Part shown: positions 7,741 through 17,183 of the stretch, piece by piece | Numbering within the stretch: position 1 is the stretch's first letter | How the letters are laid out: every line of letters begins with the position of its first letter | DNA from: a virus | Direction: 5' to 3' (one strand) | Virus record (IMG/VR): IMGVR_UViG_3300027816_002956 | Span: 1 to 62,651 of that record | Length of the DNA: 62,651 nt | Notes under the pieces: model-generated | Told to the model about the DNA's origin: nothing | The model's input: the letters and a program-made list of their open reading frames with translations, nothing else | The model's database searches: none | Made by a program: the position numbers and the translations under genes

Positions 7741-10506
7741 ATGGCTTTTATTAAAGATAGATTAACTTTAAATTTTGATACCAGCAAGTTTGGTAGCGGA
7801 CTGTTTTTAAGTTCTGAATCTCAAAACACTCTAAACAATTCTCCTAGCGGATTAAGTGAATGGCAAAGAAAAGAAATTGCTAATTCAGCAGTAGGTCTAA
7901 CAAATTACTATAAAAATCCTGTACTGTCACAATGTAATAGACTTTTAGCAAACACTACGAATATAAGAAATTTGTGTTTAGGTGATGTTGCTAACAATTA
8001 TCCTTTAGCATCAGCACAAATATTAAGTCTTGCAAACACAGCAAATAATTTAATAATTCAATTAAATGAATTTAAATATCATACTGATAATATTTCTGGT
8101 TTGACAGTAACTATCTCTGATTCTGAAGCTGCCGATACATCTAATATTCCAAACTTTCAAAGTGCAGTAAGTATAGGTGCAGAAGCAACAAGAATTTTAT
8201 ATACAACCGAATCATTTAAAACTACAACTCCAATATTAGGTAACTTTACTAGTATTTTTATTGGTGATGAATTAAATGCAAATAGCAATTCTCTTTACAG
8301 TAGTTATTCTTCTCTAAGTACTTTAGGGGCTTCAATCACAAGTACTCAAGTAAATAGTATTATTTCAAATTTGCAATCTGTAAATACTTTTATATACACT
8401 CGAAGAACATCAGATTGGAATTTTTTCAAAGAAGTAAAATCTGTTGTTAATGACTATTACACAGTTTCAAAATTAAACAATTTAGGTAACACAGAAAATT
8501 ATTTAATAAAAAATTATATTGGTACAGATGCTTTAAAAGCAAACTTAAATAATGCATCTTCAATAGTACCTACAACAAGTGATATTGCTAACTTTTTTGC
8601 AAATACTGAAGCTACTGTAACTCCAGCAACAGTATCAACACAACTTACTTCAGCAATAACTGCGGCAACTGAAGCATCTGATTCTGCTGCGTCTGCTTTT
8701 GATACTGCTAACGCAGCATACAATACAGCAAATATTAGTCTATCAATTGCAACATCAGCAATTAGTATTGCAAATAATGCTTTAGTGAATGCTTTAAATG
8801 CTGTTGATGGTGTTGCACGTTCAAGTGCTTTAGCTGCTTTTGACCAAGCAAATTCGGCCGCATCTTTAGCAAGTTCTGTACCTTCATTAGGCACTATTGC
8901 AACTGATGCTCAAATTTTATCTGCTAGTGCTTTTTCAAAAGCTAATGCGGCATCTTTTCATGCTGATAGTTCTTACATTCACGCCAACGCTGCTTTTAAT
9001 ACTGCTAACAATGCAACCGATACTTGGGTTCGCAATGCCGCCAATGCCGCAAGTTCTTACGCTAATGGTGCTTTTGCGGCTGCTAATGCTGCAAATACAT
9101 TAGCTTTATCTGCATTTAATGCTGCTAATAATTCAATAGATACTTGGGTTCGCAATGCCGCCAATGCCGCAAGTTCTTACGCTAATGGTGCTTTTGCGGC
9201 TGCTAATTCAGCGATAAGTTCTGGTGTTTATGCCAATGCGGCTTTTGCGGCCGCCAATTCTGCAGCTTCTTCGTCAATAGATTCTTACGCACGAAATCAT
9301 TCTAATGCTGCTTTCAATTTAGCCAATACAGCATCAACAAGTACTGATACATACGTTAGAAATCATGCTAATGCAGCTTTTGAGGCTGCAAATACAAAAC
9401 TATCTTTAAATGGTGGTTCAATAACAGGTAATCTAGTAATAACTGGAAATTTAACCGTATCTGGTAATGTAACAACAGTTAGTGCTAATAATCTTGTTGT
9501 TAATGATAATATGATTTATCTTAACAATAATAATACTGTTTCTAATCCTGATTTAGGCTTTGCTGGTAATTATAATGATGGAACTTATAAACATTCTGGA
9601 TTATTTCGTGATGCTACTGATGGAATGTGGAAATTTTTTGACGGTTATACTCCTGAGCCTGATGCATCCCCTTACATTAATACTTCACATGCCAGTTTTC
9701 AACTTGGTACAGTAAATGCTCTTATACAATCTGTTTCTGTTGTATCTAGAGGTATAGATTTATTAGATCATTCAAATGGCGCTTTTAACACAGCAAATAC
9801 ATCTGACCAAAAAGCTACATCATCTGGAAGTTACGCTAACTCATCTTACCTTCATGCTAATTCATCTTATTTTCACGCTAATGCATCTTTTGTTAGAGCA
9901 AATACGGCATCAAATACAGCAACTTCAGCTGGTTCTTATGCTAACGGAGCTTTTGAAACCGCTAACGCAGCTTCTGCTCATGCAACGGGAGCTTTTAGTA
10001 CTGCAAATTCTAGAGTCTCATCTGTTGCAATATCAGGAACAAATATAACGGTATCAGGAAGTCCTATAACTTCATCAGGAACAATAACACTATCTATACC
10101 TCAAGCAATAGATACAACATCATCAGTTCGTTTTTTAAGTTTAGGTATTGGAACAAATGCAAGTGGTACAACAGGAGAAATAAGAGCTACAAATGACATA
10201 ACTGCTTTTTATTCAGATGATAGATTAAAGGTTCGTTTAGGATTAATTGAAAATGCTTTAGATAAATTAAACACTCTATCAGCATTTTATTATGAGCCTA
10301 ATGATGTAGCTCAAAAATTAGGATATGAGAAAAAGAAATATGTTGGTTTATCAGCTCAAGAAGTGCAAAAAATATTGCCAGAAGTTATTAGAGAAGCACC
10401 AATTAGTTCTGAGTATCTAACAATTCAATATCACAATATGATACCTTTATTAGTTGCTGCTATAAAAGAGTTAAAAGAAGAAATTGATAATTTGAAAAGT
10501 AGATAA
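7741..10506 (+). CDS. Long tail fibre with Asn/Ala heptads and S74-type chaperone end
   Basis: The 921-residue protein has a unique N-terminal region (1-300) that may attach to the virion. A long stretch of Ala/Asn heptads follows (about 300-560: SYANGAF, AAANTAD and relatives). Next is a beta-rich module (GGSITGNLVITGNLTVSGNV, about 557-680) with the insert DLGFAGNYNDGTYKHSGLF, then more heptads. The C-terminus has SDDRLK at about residue 825, YVGLSAQEVQKILPEVI and a final coiled coil. This is the Peptidase_S74 intramolecular chaperone, which trimerises a fibre and then cleaves itself off. It follows the spike gene and precedes a glycine-rich adhesin. Confidence 0.85.
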   Translation: MAFIKDRLTLNFDTSKFGSGLFLSSESQNTLNNSPSGLSEWQRKEIANSAVGLTNYYKNPVLSQCNRLLANTTNIRNLCLGDVANNYPLASAQILSLANTANNLIIQLNEFKYHTDNISGLTVTISDSEAADTSNIPNFQSAVSIGAEATRILYTTESFKTTTPILGNFTSIFIGDELNANSNSLYSSYSSLSTLGASITSTQVNSIISNLQSVNTFIYTRRTSDWNFFKEVKSVVNDYYTVSKLNNLGNTENYLIKNYIGTDALKANLNNASSIVPTTSDIANFFANTEATVTPATVSTQLTSAITAATEASDSAASAFDTANAAYNTANISLSIATSAISIANNALVNALNAVDGVARSSALAAFDQANSAASLASSVPSLGTIATDAQILSASAFSKANAASFHADSSYIHANAAFNTANNATDTWVRNAANAASSYANGAFAAANAANTLALSAFNAANNSIDTWVRNAANAASSYANGAFAAANSAISSGVYANAAFAAANSAASSSIDSYARNHSNAAFNLANTASTSTDTYVRNHANAAFEAANTKLSLNGGSITGNLVITGNLTVSGNVTTVSANNLVVNDNMIYLNNNNTVSNPDLGFAGNYNDGTYKHSGLFRDATDGMWKFFDGYTPEPDASPYINTSHASFQLGTVNALIQSVSVVSRGIDLLDHSNGAFNTANTSDQKATSSGSYANSSYLHANSSYFHANASFVRANTASNTATSAGSYANGAFETANAASAHATGAFSTANSRVSSVAISGTNITVSGSPITSSGTITLSIPQAIDTTSSVRFLSLGIGTNASGTTGEIRATNDITAFYSDDRLKVRLGLIENALDKLNTLSAFYYEPNDVAQKLGYEKKKYVGLSAQEVQKILPEVIREAPISSEYLTIQYHNMIPLLVAAIKELKEEIDNLKSR
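9019..9087 (+). repeat. 69-base exact direct repeat, copy 1
   Basis: This segment, beginning GATACTTGGGTTCGCAATGC, is repeated exactly 120 bases downstream (9139-9207). It encodes DTWVRNAANAASSYANGAFA and the following heptads. Perfect identity at third codon positions suggests recent duplication or gene conversion inside the fibre gene. Confidence 0.9.
9139..9207 (+). repeat. 69-base exact direct repeat, copy 2
   Basis: Identical copy of 9019-9087. The sequence diverges immediately on both sides, so the unit is well bounded. Confidence 0.9.
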
Positions 10507-11583
10507 ATGCCTTTACAGTCATCTGGCCAAATATCAATGTCGCAGATCAATACTGAGCTTGGTCAATCCTCTTCAGCCCAAATTTCTTTAGGATCAGCTA
10601 CCGTTAGATCACTTTTGGGTGTTTCAAGTGGTGCAATTTCTTTAAGTAATGCATATGGCAAATCATCAAGTTTTTCTGCGCCAGCTGTTACAAGTAGTTT
10701 GACAAATGTGAACTTACGAACTTTACTTTTATCTCAGGGTTGGGATGGCACATCAGCAGTAATATTTACAGTTAACGCTGGAGTTTACATTTATTCAACA
10801 TCAACAGGAACACCAGCTTTAACTATTAGCGGTTCTTGGCCAGGTGGTCTTTCAATAGTTAATAATGGATTTATAATTGGTTGTGGTGGTCAAGGTGCAA
10901 GTTTCAGTTCAATTCCTGCTTCTCATCTTCCTGGAAGTCCTGGAGGAGATGCCATTTCCACAAGTACAAATCTTACAATTACAAACAATGGTTATATTTG
11001 TGGCGGTGGTGGAGGTGGCGGTGGATCTTCATTAGGTACATTAAGTGGAGGGGATGTAATATTCATAGCTGCTCTTGGCGGCGGCGGAGGCGCCGGAGGA
11101 GGTAGTGGTGGAAATACTGTTAGAGGACCCAGCACAGTAACATTTACGGGTGGAGCTGGAGGAGGTATTGGCGCCGCAGGATCAAACGGCCAGGGTGCAA
11201 CTGATTTTCAGAATACTGGTACAGCTGGCGGCGGCGGAGGCCGAGTTCTTCCAGGTAGTGGTGGTGTTTATTCTGCCTACGGCGGCCAAGGCGGTGGAGC
11301 CGGTGGAGCAGGAGGTGACGGAACTAGAATCCTTTCAAACAATTTTGGCGGAGGTTTTCCTGCCGGCAATATGGGATCGGGTGGTGGAGGAGGTTGGGGA
11401 GCTTCTGGAGGTAACGGAGGAAGTGCAACTCCAGCCGGATCAGGAGGAAGTTCTAACAATGCAGGCGGCAGCGGAGCTGGAAATATCACAGGATCAGGTG
11501 GTGCCGGTGGTCGTGCAATAAGACTTAATGGCAATTCTGTTACTTGGACGAATTTTGGTACAACTTGGGGTTCTGTAAGTTAA
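10507..11583 (+). CDS. Glycine-rich tail fibre adhesin, gp38-like
   Basis: The 358-residue protein has an N-terminal segment common in phage fibre tips (GQISMSQINTELGQ), then IYSTSTGTPALTISGSWPGG. From about residue 155 on it consists of glycine runs (GGGGGGGG, GGGGGAGGGSGG and others) separated by short variable loops. The layout is that of T2/S16 gp38-type adhesins, where glycine-rich motifs form a polyglycine II core and the loops bind the receptor. It directly follows an S74-terminated fibre gene, so it may cap that fibre. Receptor specificity cannot be read from the sequence. Confidence 0.75.
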   Translation: MPLQSSGQISMSQINTELGQSSSAQISLGSATVRSLLGVSSGAISLSNAYGKSSSFSAPAVTSSLTNVNLRTLLLSQGWDGTSAVIFTVNAGVYIYSTSTGTPALTISGSWPGGLSIVNNGFIIGCGGQGASFSSIPASHLPGSPGGDAISTSTNLTITNNGYICGGGGGGGGSSLGTLSGGDVIFIAALGGGGGAGGGSGGNTVRGPSTVTFTGGAGGGIGAAGSNGQGATDFQNTGTAGGGGGRVLPGSGGVYSAYGGQGGGAGGAGGDGTRILSNNFGGGFPAGNMGSGGGGGWGASGGNGGSATPAGSGGSSNNAGGSGAGNITGSGGAGGRAIRLNGNSVTWTNFGTTWGSVS

Positions 11584-11599
11584 ATTTTTGGAGAAAATG

Positions 11600-11854
11600 A
11601 TGAAGTATGGAGTTTTTAATCCTTTAAATGGAGAAACAACTTTACTGGATAGTAAAGAAGAAGCTATGCAACTTTTTTGGATTAGAATGATACAGTTAAC
11701 TTTACCTCATTTTCACAATACTCCTTATATGACAATTATTAAAAATGAAGATGGTTCCGAAACTTGGAAAAATATTAATGACCAAGAAATAGATAAACCT
11801 TTATCATATGAAGAATTGTCAAATTTATATTTGCGGTCAATAAACAACACGTAA
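11600..11854 (+). CDS. Small hypothetical protein, possibly fibre-associated
   Basis: The 84-residue product opens with MKYGVFNPLNGETTLLDSKE and ends with YEELSNLYLRSINNT. I do not recognise a family. The frame is also open upstream to a TTG at 11588, but GGAG at 11590-11593 places the best start at the second ATG (11600, spacing 6) or possibly the first (11597). It lies directly behind the adhesin gene, a usual place for fibre assembly factors, but that role is only inferred. Confidence 0.55.
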   Translation: MKYGVFNPLNGETTLLDSKEEAMQLFWIRMIQLTLPHFHNTPYMTIIKNEDGSETWKNINDQEIDKPLSYEELSNLYLRSINNT

Positions 11855-11879
11855 GTAAATAAAAAGTTTTAAATATAAA

Positions 11880-11887
11880 CATAAATA
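11880..11887 (+). promoter_or_regulatory. Late-promoter-like CATAAATA before the gp25 operon
   Basis: CATAAATA is followed by ACCG and ATGGCT (start 11892). No Shine-Dalgarno sequence lies before this start. The arrangement equals that at 2204-2211 on the other strand. Confidence 0.5.
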
Positions 11888-11891
11888 ACCG

Positions 11892-12296
11892 ATGGCTACC
11901 GTAACAACAAAAACAACAAGACAATATAAAGACTTAGACTTGTCTTTTAATGTTCATCCTGTTCGTAAAGATATAAACAAACATATTGACGAACAGGCAG
12001 TTATAAATTCATTAAAAAATATAATTTTAACAAATCATTATGAACGACCTTTTGAACCAGATTTTGGATCAAATATCCGATCAATGTTATTTGAAAATTT
12101 AGATTCAATAACAGCAATAACTTTAGAACGAGAGATATTACAGACTATTGAAAATTTTGAGCCTAGGGTAAGTGTGACCAAAGTAACTGCAATACCTGAT
12201 TATGACAATAACGGATATAATATAAAATTAGATTTTTTAGTAATTAACTTAACGAACCCAATAACAATTCAATTCTTTTTACAAAGAGTAAGATAA
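11892..12296 (+). CDS. 25: Baseplate wedge protein, T4 gp25
   Basis: The 134-residue protein is a GPW/gp25 family member. It has LDLSFNVHPVRKDI near residue 16, LTNHYERPFEPDFGSNIRSM near 49-68 and a C-terminal FLVINLTNPITIQFFLQRVR. The EPDFGSNI segment is the hallmark of the family. Gp25 is the conserved wedge core that initiates sheath assembly with gp6 and gp53. The length is close to T4 gp25 (132 residues). The gene starts the wedge operon gp25-gp6-gp7-gp8 and overlaps gp6 by one base. Confidence 0.92.
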   Translation: MATVTTKTTRQYKDLDLSFNVHPVRKDINKHIDEQAVINSLKNIILTNHYERPFEPDFGSNIRSMLFENLDSITAITLEREILQTIENFEPRVSVTKVTAIPDYDNNGYNIKLDFLVINLTNPITIQFFLQRVR

Positions 12297-14368
12297 TGGC
12301 TGATCGCTTAAATGTAACCGAGTTAGATTTTGATACCATCAAATCAAACTTAAAAACTTTTCTAAAACAACAATCAGAATTTTCAGACTACGATTTTGAG
12401 GGAGCCGGTCTTTCGGTATTGTTAGATATTCTGGCGTATAATACCCATTACAATGCATATTATATGAATATGCTGGCAAATGAATCTTTTTTAGACTCCG
12501 CCATTCTCCGAAATTCTGTAGTATCCCATGCGAAAAAATATGGGTACACTCCAAGGTCTACTAGATCTCCAATAGCAAAAATTAATTTTACTGTCAATTC
12601 ACAATCATCAACACCAGGATCTTTAACATTACCTAAAGGTTATATGTTTGTTTCTAATTTGATTGATAGTCGTTCTTATAATTTTATAACATTAGATGAT
12701 GTAACTGTATCAAAAACTGGTAATAATTTTGTTTTCAATAGCGTGTCAATTTATGAAGGCACACTTGTTAATTATAGTTACACCCATAGTCAAGCAACAA
12801 ACCCAAAACAGATTTTTTTAATTCCAGATGAAAATATTGACACTACAACATTAAAAGTTACTGTACGCCAATCTTCTTCTAATTTAAACTCAGTAGTTTA
12901 TAATTTAAATACAGATGCTCTGACGATAGATCCTACATCAACAGTTTATTACTTGCAAGAAGGCCAAAATGGTAAATATGAAATTTATTTTGGTGATGAT
13001 ATTTTAGGTAAAAAAATTCCTGATGGTGGTGTGGTCACTTTAAATTACTTAGTAACAAATGGTAGTCTTTCAAATAAAGCAAATAATTTTATTGCTACTA
13101 CACCAATAGAATCGTTTACTAATTTTACTGTTTCTTCAGTATCATCAGCTTCTGGAGGATCAGAAAAAGAAAGTGTTGATCAAATTAAATTTGCAGCACC
13201 TCTACAATTTACTTCACAGAATCGTGCAGTAACAAAAAATGATTATATCAAATTAATTCAACAAAAATACCCACAATTTGAAGCTGTTACAGTTTGGGGT
13301 GGAGAAGAAAATGAACCACCAGTTTATGGTAAAGTTTTTATCGCAGCAAAACCTCGATTAGGTTTTGAAATAACTGATGCACAAAAAGAATTTGTAAAAG
13401 AAGAAATTATAAAACCAATTAGTGTTTTAACAGTTACACCAGAAATTGTAGATGTTGACTATAATTATTTAAAATTAATATCAAAAGTTTATTATGATCC
13501 AACAAAAACTATTAGTAATGTAAATAATTTAAAAACAAGTATTGAAACAAAAATAACAAATTTTTGTGAAGATAATTTAAATACTTTTAATTCTATTTTT
13601 AGGTCATCTTTACTTAAAACTGAAATTGATAATTTAGATAGTTCAATTATTTCAAATGAAATTGAATTATTTTTAACTAAAAAATTTAGACCTGATTTAA
13701 TAAATTCAAATAGTTATATTTTAGATTATGGAGTAGCTTTAGATAAAGGTACAACTCTTGATAATTTATATTCTAACCCTGAATTCACAATGTTAGATGA
13801 AGATGGAATACAAAGACAATGTTTCTTTGAAGAAGTACCTTCATCATTTACTGGTGTAGAATCTATTACTGTAACAAATCCAGGTATAGAATTTTCTACT
13901 ACACCAACAATAGAAATAGTTGGTGATGGTGAAGGTGCAATAGCTTCAGCAACAATTGTAAATGGAAAACTATCAAAAATAACAGTAATTAATCCAGGCG
14001 TTGGTTATACTACGGCTACTGTTCGCATTACTGGAGGTGGTGGAAAGTTAGCTGCAGCTTCTGCTGTTTTAGAAGGTAGATTTGGACAGTTAAGAATAGT
14101 TTATTACAAACCAGATGAAGTTACAAATGAAAACACAAAAGTAATTTTAAATTCAGGAAGAAATAACGGTGTCATGGGATCGATTGATTATTTTTTAGGT
14201 AAGATTTATATTAACGAATTTAACCCTCTGGCTGTTGCAAATGCTTTTGGAGAAATATCAGTTAACATTCGACCAAAAATAACGGTCATTTCATCTGTTA
14301 GAAATAAAATGTTAGCTTTTGATTCTGAAGATCCTACTAGTATTGTCGTAGAAGTTTATAAAGTATAA
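12296..14368 (+). CDS. 6: Baseplate wedge protein, T4 gp6
   Basis: The 690-residue protein begins with LDFDTIKSNLKTFLKQQSEF and YDFEGAGLSVLLDILAYNTH, the strongest gp6 signature of T4-type phages, followed by NESFLDSAILRNSVVSHAKK. The central part contains TSQNRAVTKNDYIKLIQQKY (about 310-330), matching the conserved gp6/gpJ-like region. T4 gp6 has 660 residues. Gp6 dimers form the inner baseplate ring. A gap between the conserved core and the C-terminus holds two short beta repeats (VTNPGIEF and VINPGVGYTTATV), which also recur in the next genes. Confidence 0.92.
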   Translation: MADRLNVTELDFDTIKSNLKTFLKQQSEFSDYDFEGAGLSVLLDILAYNTHYNAYYMNMLANESFLDSAILRNSVVSHAKKYGYTPRSTRSPIAKINFTVNSQSSTPGSLTLPKGYMFVSNLIDSRSYNFITLDDVTVSKTGNNFVFNSVSIYEGTLVNYSYTHSQATNPKQIFLIPDENIDTTTLKVTVRQSSSNLNSVVYNLNTDALTIDPTSTVYYLQEGQNGKYEIYFGDDILGKKIPDGGVVTLNYLVTNGSLSNKANNFIATTPIESFTNFTVSSVSSASGGSEKESVDQIKFAAPLQFTSQNRAVTKNDYIKLIQQKYPQFEAVTVWGGEENEPPVYGKVFIAAKPRLGFEITDAQKEFVKEEIIKPISVLTVTPEIVDVDYNYLKLISKVYYDPTKTISNVNNLKTSIETKITNFCEDNLNTFNSIFRSSLLKTEIDNLDSSIISNEIELFLTKKFRPDLINSNSYILDYGVALDKGTTLDNLYSNPEFTMLDEDGIQRQCFFEEVPSSFTGVESITVTNPGIEFSTTPTIEIVGDGEGAIASATIVNGKLSKITVINPGVGYTTATVRITGGGGKLAAASAVLEGRFGQLRIVYYKPDEVTNENTKVILNSGRNNGVMGSIDYFLGKIYINEFNPLAVANAFGEISVNIRPKITVISSVRNKMLAFDSEDPTSIVVEVYKV

Positions 14369-17175
14369 TGGAACAATTACTCACTTCTACATTAGTTGAA
14401 AAACAACTTCCTGAATTTGTAAGGGAAGAATATCCAAAATTTGTTAATTTTTTGGAAAAGTATTATCAATGGTTACAAACAAATAATCAGATTTTAAAAG
14501 CAGTTCAATCTTTTTCAGATTCTAAAGATATAGATCTTGCTTCTGATTTTTATTTAAATATCATAAAAACAGAATTAACTCCATATTTTCCAGAAGAAAT
14601 ACTTCTTGATAAATCAAAATTATTAAAATTTGTTGGTCAATACTATAGATCAAAAGGTACTCCCGATTCTGTAAAATTTTTATTTAAAATTCTTTATAAT
14701 GAAGATATAGAAATTTATTATCCAAAAGAAGAAATTTTAAAAACTTCTGATGGTAAATGGGTTTTACCTTTAGCCTTACGAGTTGATACTGATGATGAAA
14801 ATATTTTTAATATTGTTGGTACAAAAATTACAGGATCTATATCAAAATCTACGGCAATTGTAGAAAGTGTGACACGATCAATTGATAGACAATTAGGTAT
14901 TGAGTATGTTGAATTGTTTATTTCTAATATTAAAAAGTTATTTCAAACTGGAGAAATAGTTCAAGCAAGTTATTATGATGATGATAATAATAAAATTGAT
15001 GTTAGTGCAAGATTAATTGGTTCTTTATCTGAAATAAAAATTAATCCAGAATTTAGAGGTTTATTTTATACTGCATTTGATCCTGAAACGGGTTATCAAG
15101 GAGATCCAGTCAGTATAGTTGGCGGTTTAAATCCTGTACCGCCTTCAGGATTAACACCAATTGGTGCTATAGCGACCGTTGGTGAAGTTACTAAAGGTTC
15201 TATTATTCAAGTTCAAGTTGTCAATGGTGGATTTGGTTTTAGAGATCCTACAATACAAAATTCTTCTTTAGTAGACTTTGTTGGAGGATTTAAAGATACA
15301 ATTTTAGGACAAGAATCAAGAGCTACAATACAACTTCTTGATCAAAGTACACATAGATTAGTAAATGTAAGTAATGTTGCTATAGAAACAATATATTCTT
15401 TAACTTTAGATGGTGCTGCAAATACAAGTAATATTGAAAATTGTCAAATTAATTTTGTTACAACAACTCAAACACTAAATGTTTTTCCAATTTCATTTGT
15501 TTCAACAGACGGTTCTGGAGGTGGTTATAAATCATTACCTGAATCTTTTTTCTACAGTTTTTACTTAGAAGATAATGATGATCTTTTGGTCATAGATTCT
15601 ACTGTTGCTATTAGAGACACTAGAGTATTAAGTGATTTCGACCAAGATTTAACTCTATCATTTGAAAAAGGTGATTTAATCAGATTGTTTTTAAATAATA
15701 AGTATGAAGAAATTAGAATAATTGAAAGTGTTTCAACAAATTCTATTACACTTGAAGGTTCTAATTTTGAAAATGATATTGTTGGATTAAGTGTATATAA
15801 ACTTTTAAGACGGCCAATAAATGATGTTGGTGCTCTTGGAAGAATAGAAATAACAAATGGCGGAGAAAATTATAACGTTGGTGATTATTTAATTTTTACA
15901 GGTGGTTCAGGATATGGAGCTAATGCACAAATTTCTGAAGTACATTTAGCAAACAATGGTATAAAATCTGTTGTATTTAATGACTCAGGCACACTTATAA
16001 AAGGTGGAGAAGGATACACACAAGATTCTTTACCTTTAATTACCATCAATAGTACAACAGGTGCGAACTCTCAACTATTTGTAAGAGAAATATTAGGTGA
16101 TGGTGTCGATGTTAATTTATTTACAACTCGAATTGGTTCAATAACAAAACTACGCATTATAAGTTACGGTTACGATTATGTAGAGGCACCAACAATTTCG
16201 TTAAGAAACGCTGATCTCGTTGTGTCAAATGTAACAGAAGGCCAGCTTTTCGTTTCGAATACAGTTATTTACCAAGGTGAATCGAGTAGCAATACTACCT
16301 TTAATGCCCGAGTTGAAAGGTATGAGCCATCAAGTGGACTACTAAGAATCTTTAATTACCGTGGTTCTTTAAATATTGCACTACCAATTACATCAAATAC
16401 CATTCCAGTCGTAACTGCTAATGTTTCATCGGTTGTTTATTATGGTGATGGAAAAGCTCGAGCAACTGCAAAATTTGAAAACGGACTTATTCGTTATCCA
16501 GGCATCTATTTAAATACAGATGGGCAACCAAGTTCAGACAAGAAACTACAGGATGATGAGAAATACCATAATTATTCATACTTAATAAAAACAGAGAACG
16601 ATTATAGTAAGTTCAAAAAATCTCTTAATGAAATTGTTCATCCATTAGGAACTAAAACTTTAGTTACTCGCATAAATTCAAATGTAGAAGATGTTACAGA
16701 TCCAGAAATTACTTCAATTCATTTGTCCAGAAAAACAATGGCTAACACCTTTAATGTAGTTTCTGGATCAAATAATATGGTTGCAACTGGTTCTACTCCT
16801 GATTTAGCAAATGTGGTAAACATTGGTGACATGGTAATTTTGACCAATCTTTATAAAGCAACTAACGGTACTATCAATGTAACACCTTCATCAAATGTGG
16901 TTACTGGTAATAATACTACATTTATTAATGATCTTCAAGATGGAGATACAATTTATATTAGTACAGGCAATACTGGATTAGTATCATCTATTTCCAACAC
17001 AACATCATTGGTTTTTGGTAACACTATAAATGTTACTGCAACTGGTCAAACAATCAATTTGATTTTCGATTCAGTCAAAACTGTCACTTTCGTTAATGCA
17101 AATACCATTATTGTTTCTGGAACATTCGAAGTTACTTCTAATTTAGTTACTACAATTCTTCAAAAAATCGAATAA
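14368..17175 (+). CDS. Baseplate wedge protein, probable T4 gp7
   Basis: The 935-residue protein follows gp6 and precedes a gp8-like gene, the place of gp7 in T4. Its N-terminus (QLPEFVREEYPKFVNFLEKY) and FYRSKGT-like segment YYRSKGTPDSVKFLFKILYN are shared by large wedge proteins of marine T4-type phages. Several NGGxxYxVGD-like beta units (residues about 285, 495 and 555) recur, related to those in gp6 and in the next gene. T4 gp7 has 1032 residues. I rely partly on gene order for the name. Confidence 0.65.
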   Translation: MEQLLTSTLVEKQLPEFVREEYPKFVNFLEKYYQWLQTNNQILKAVQSFSDSKDIDLASDFYLNIIKTELTPYFPEEILLDKSKLLKFVGQYYRSKGTPDSVKFLFKILYNEDIEIYYPKEEILKTSDGKWVLPLALRVDTDDENIFNIVGTKITGSISKSTAIVESVTRSIDRQLGIEYVELFISNIKKLFQTGEIVQASYYDDDNNKIDVSARLIGSLSEIKINPEFRGLFYTAFDPETGYQGDPVSIVGGLNPVPPSGLTPIGAIATVGEVTKGSIIQVQVVNGGFGFRDPTIQNSSLVDFVGGFKDTILGQESRATIQLLDQSTHRLVNVSNVAIETIYSLTLDGAANTSNIENCQINFVTTTQTLNVFPISFVSTDGSGGGYKSLPESFFYSFYLEDNDDLLVIDSTVAIRDTRVLSDFDQDLTLSFEKGDLIRLFLNNKYEEIRIIESVSTNSITLEGSNFENDIVGLSVYKLLRRPINDVGALGRIEITNGGENYNVGDYLIFTGGSGYGANAQISEVHLANNGIKSVVFNDSGTLIKGGEGYTQDSLPLITINSTTGANSQLFVREILGDGVDVNLFTTRIGSITKLRIISYGYDYVEAPTISLRNADLVVSNVTEGQLFVSNTVIYQGESSSNTTFNARVERYEPSSGLLRIFNYRGSLNIALPITSNTIPVVTANVSSVVYYGDGKARATAKFENGLIRYPGIYLNTDGQPSSDKKLQDDEKYHNYSYLIKTENDYSKFKKSLNEIVHPLGTKTLVTRINSNVEDVTDPEITSIHLSRKTMANTFNVVSGSNNMVATGSTPDLANVVNIGDMVILTNLYKATNGTINVTPSSNVVTGNNTTFINDLQDGDTIYISTGNTGLVSSISNTTSLVFGNTINVTATGQTINLIFDSVKTVTFVNANTIIVSGTFEVTSNLVTTILQKIE

Positions 17176-17178
17176 ATA
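17171..17178 (+). promoter_or_regulatory. Late-promoter-like AATAAATA before the gp8-like gene
   Basis: AATAAATAGACCC precedes ATGGCT at 17184 by five bases, overlapping the stop of the gp7-like gene. There is no Shine-Dalgarno sequence. Confidence 0.35.
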
Positions 17179-17183
17179 GACCC

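Noticed and set aside
8500-10050. Repeats that could suggest a CRISPR array or satellite
   Set aside because: Repeat units are in frame, vary at protein level as heptads and have no constant-length spacers; they are fibre coding repeats.
11277-11534. Antisense Pro-rich reading frame within the adhesin gene
   Set aside because: It is the mirror of glycine codons on the plus strand and has low complexity; no independent start signal is visible.
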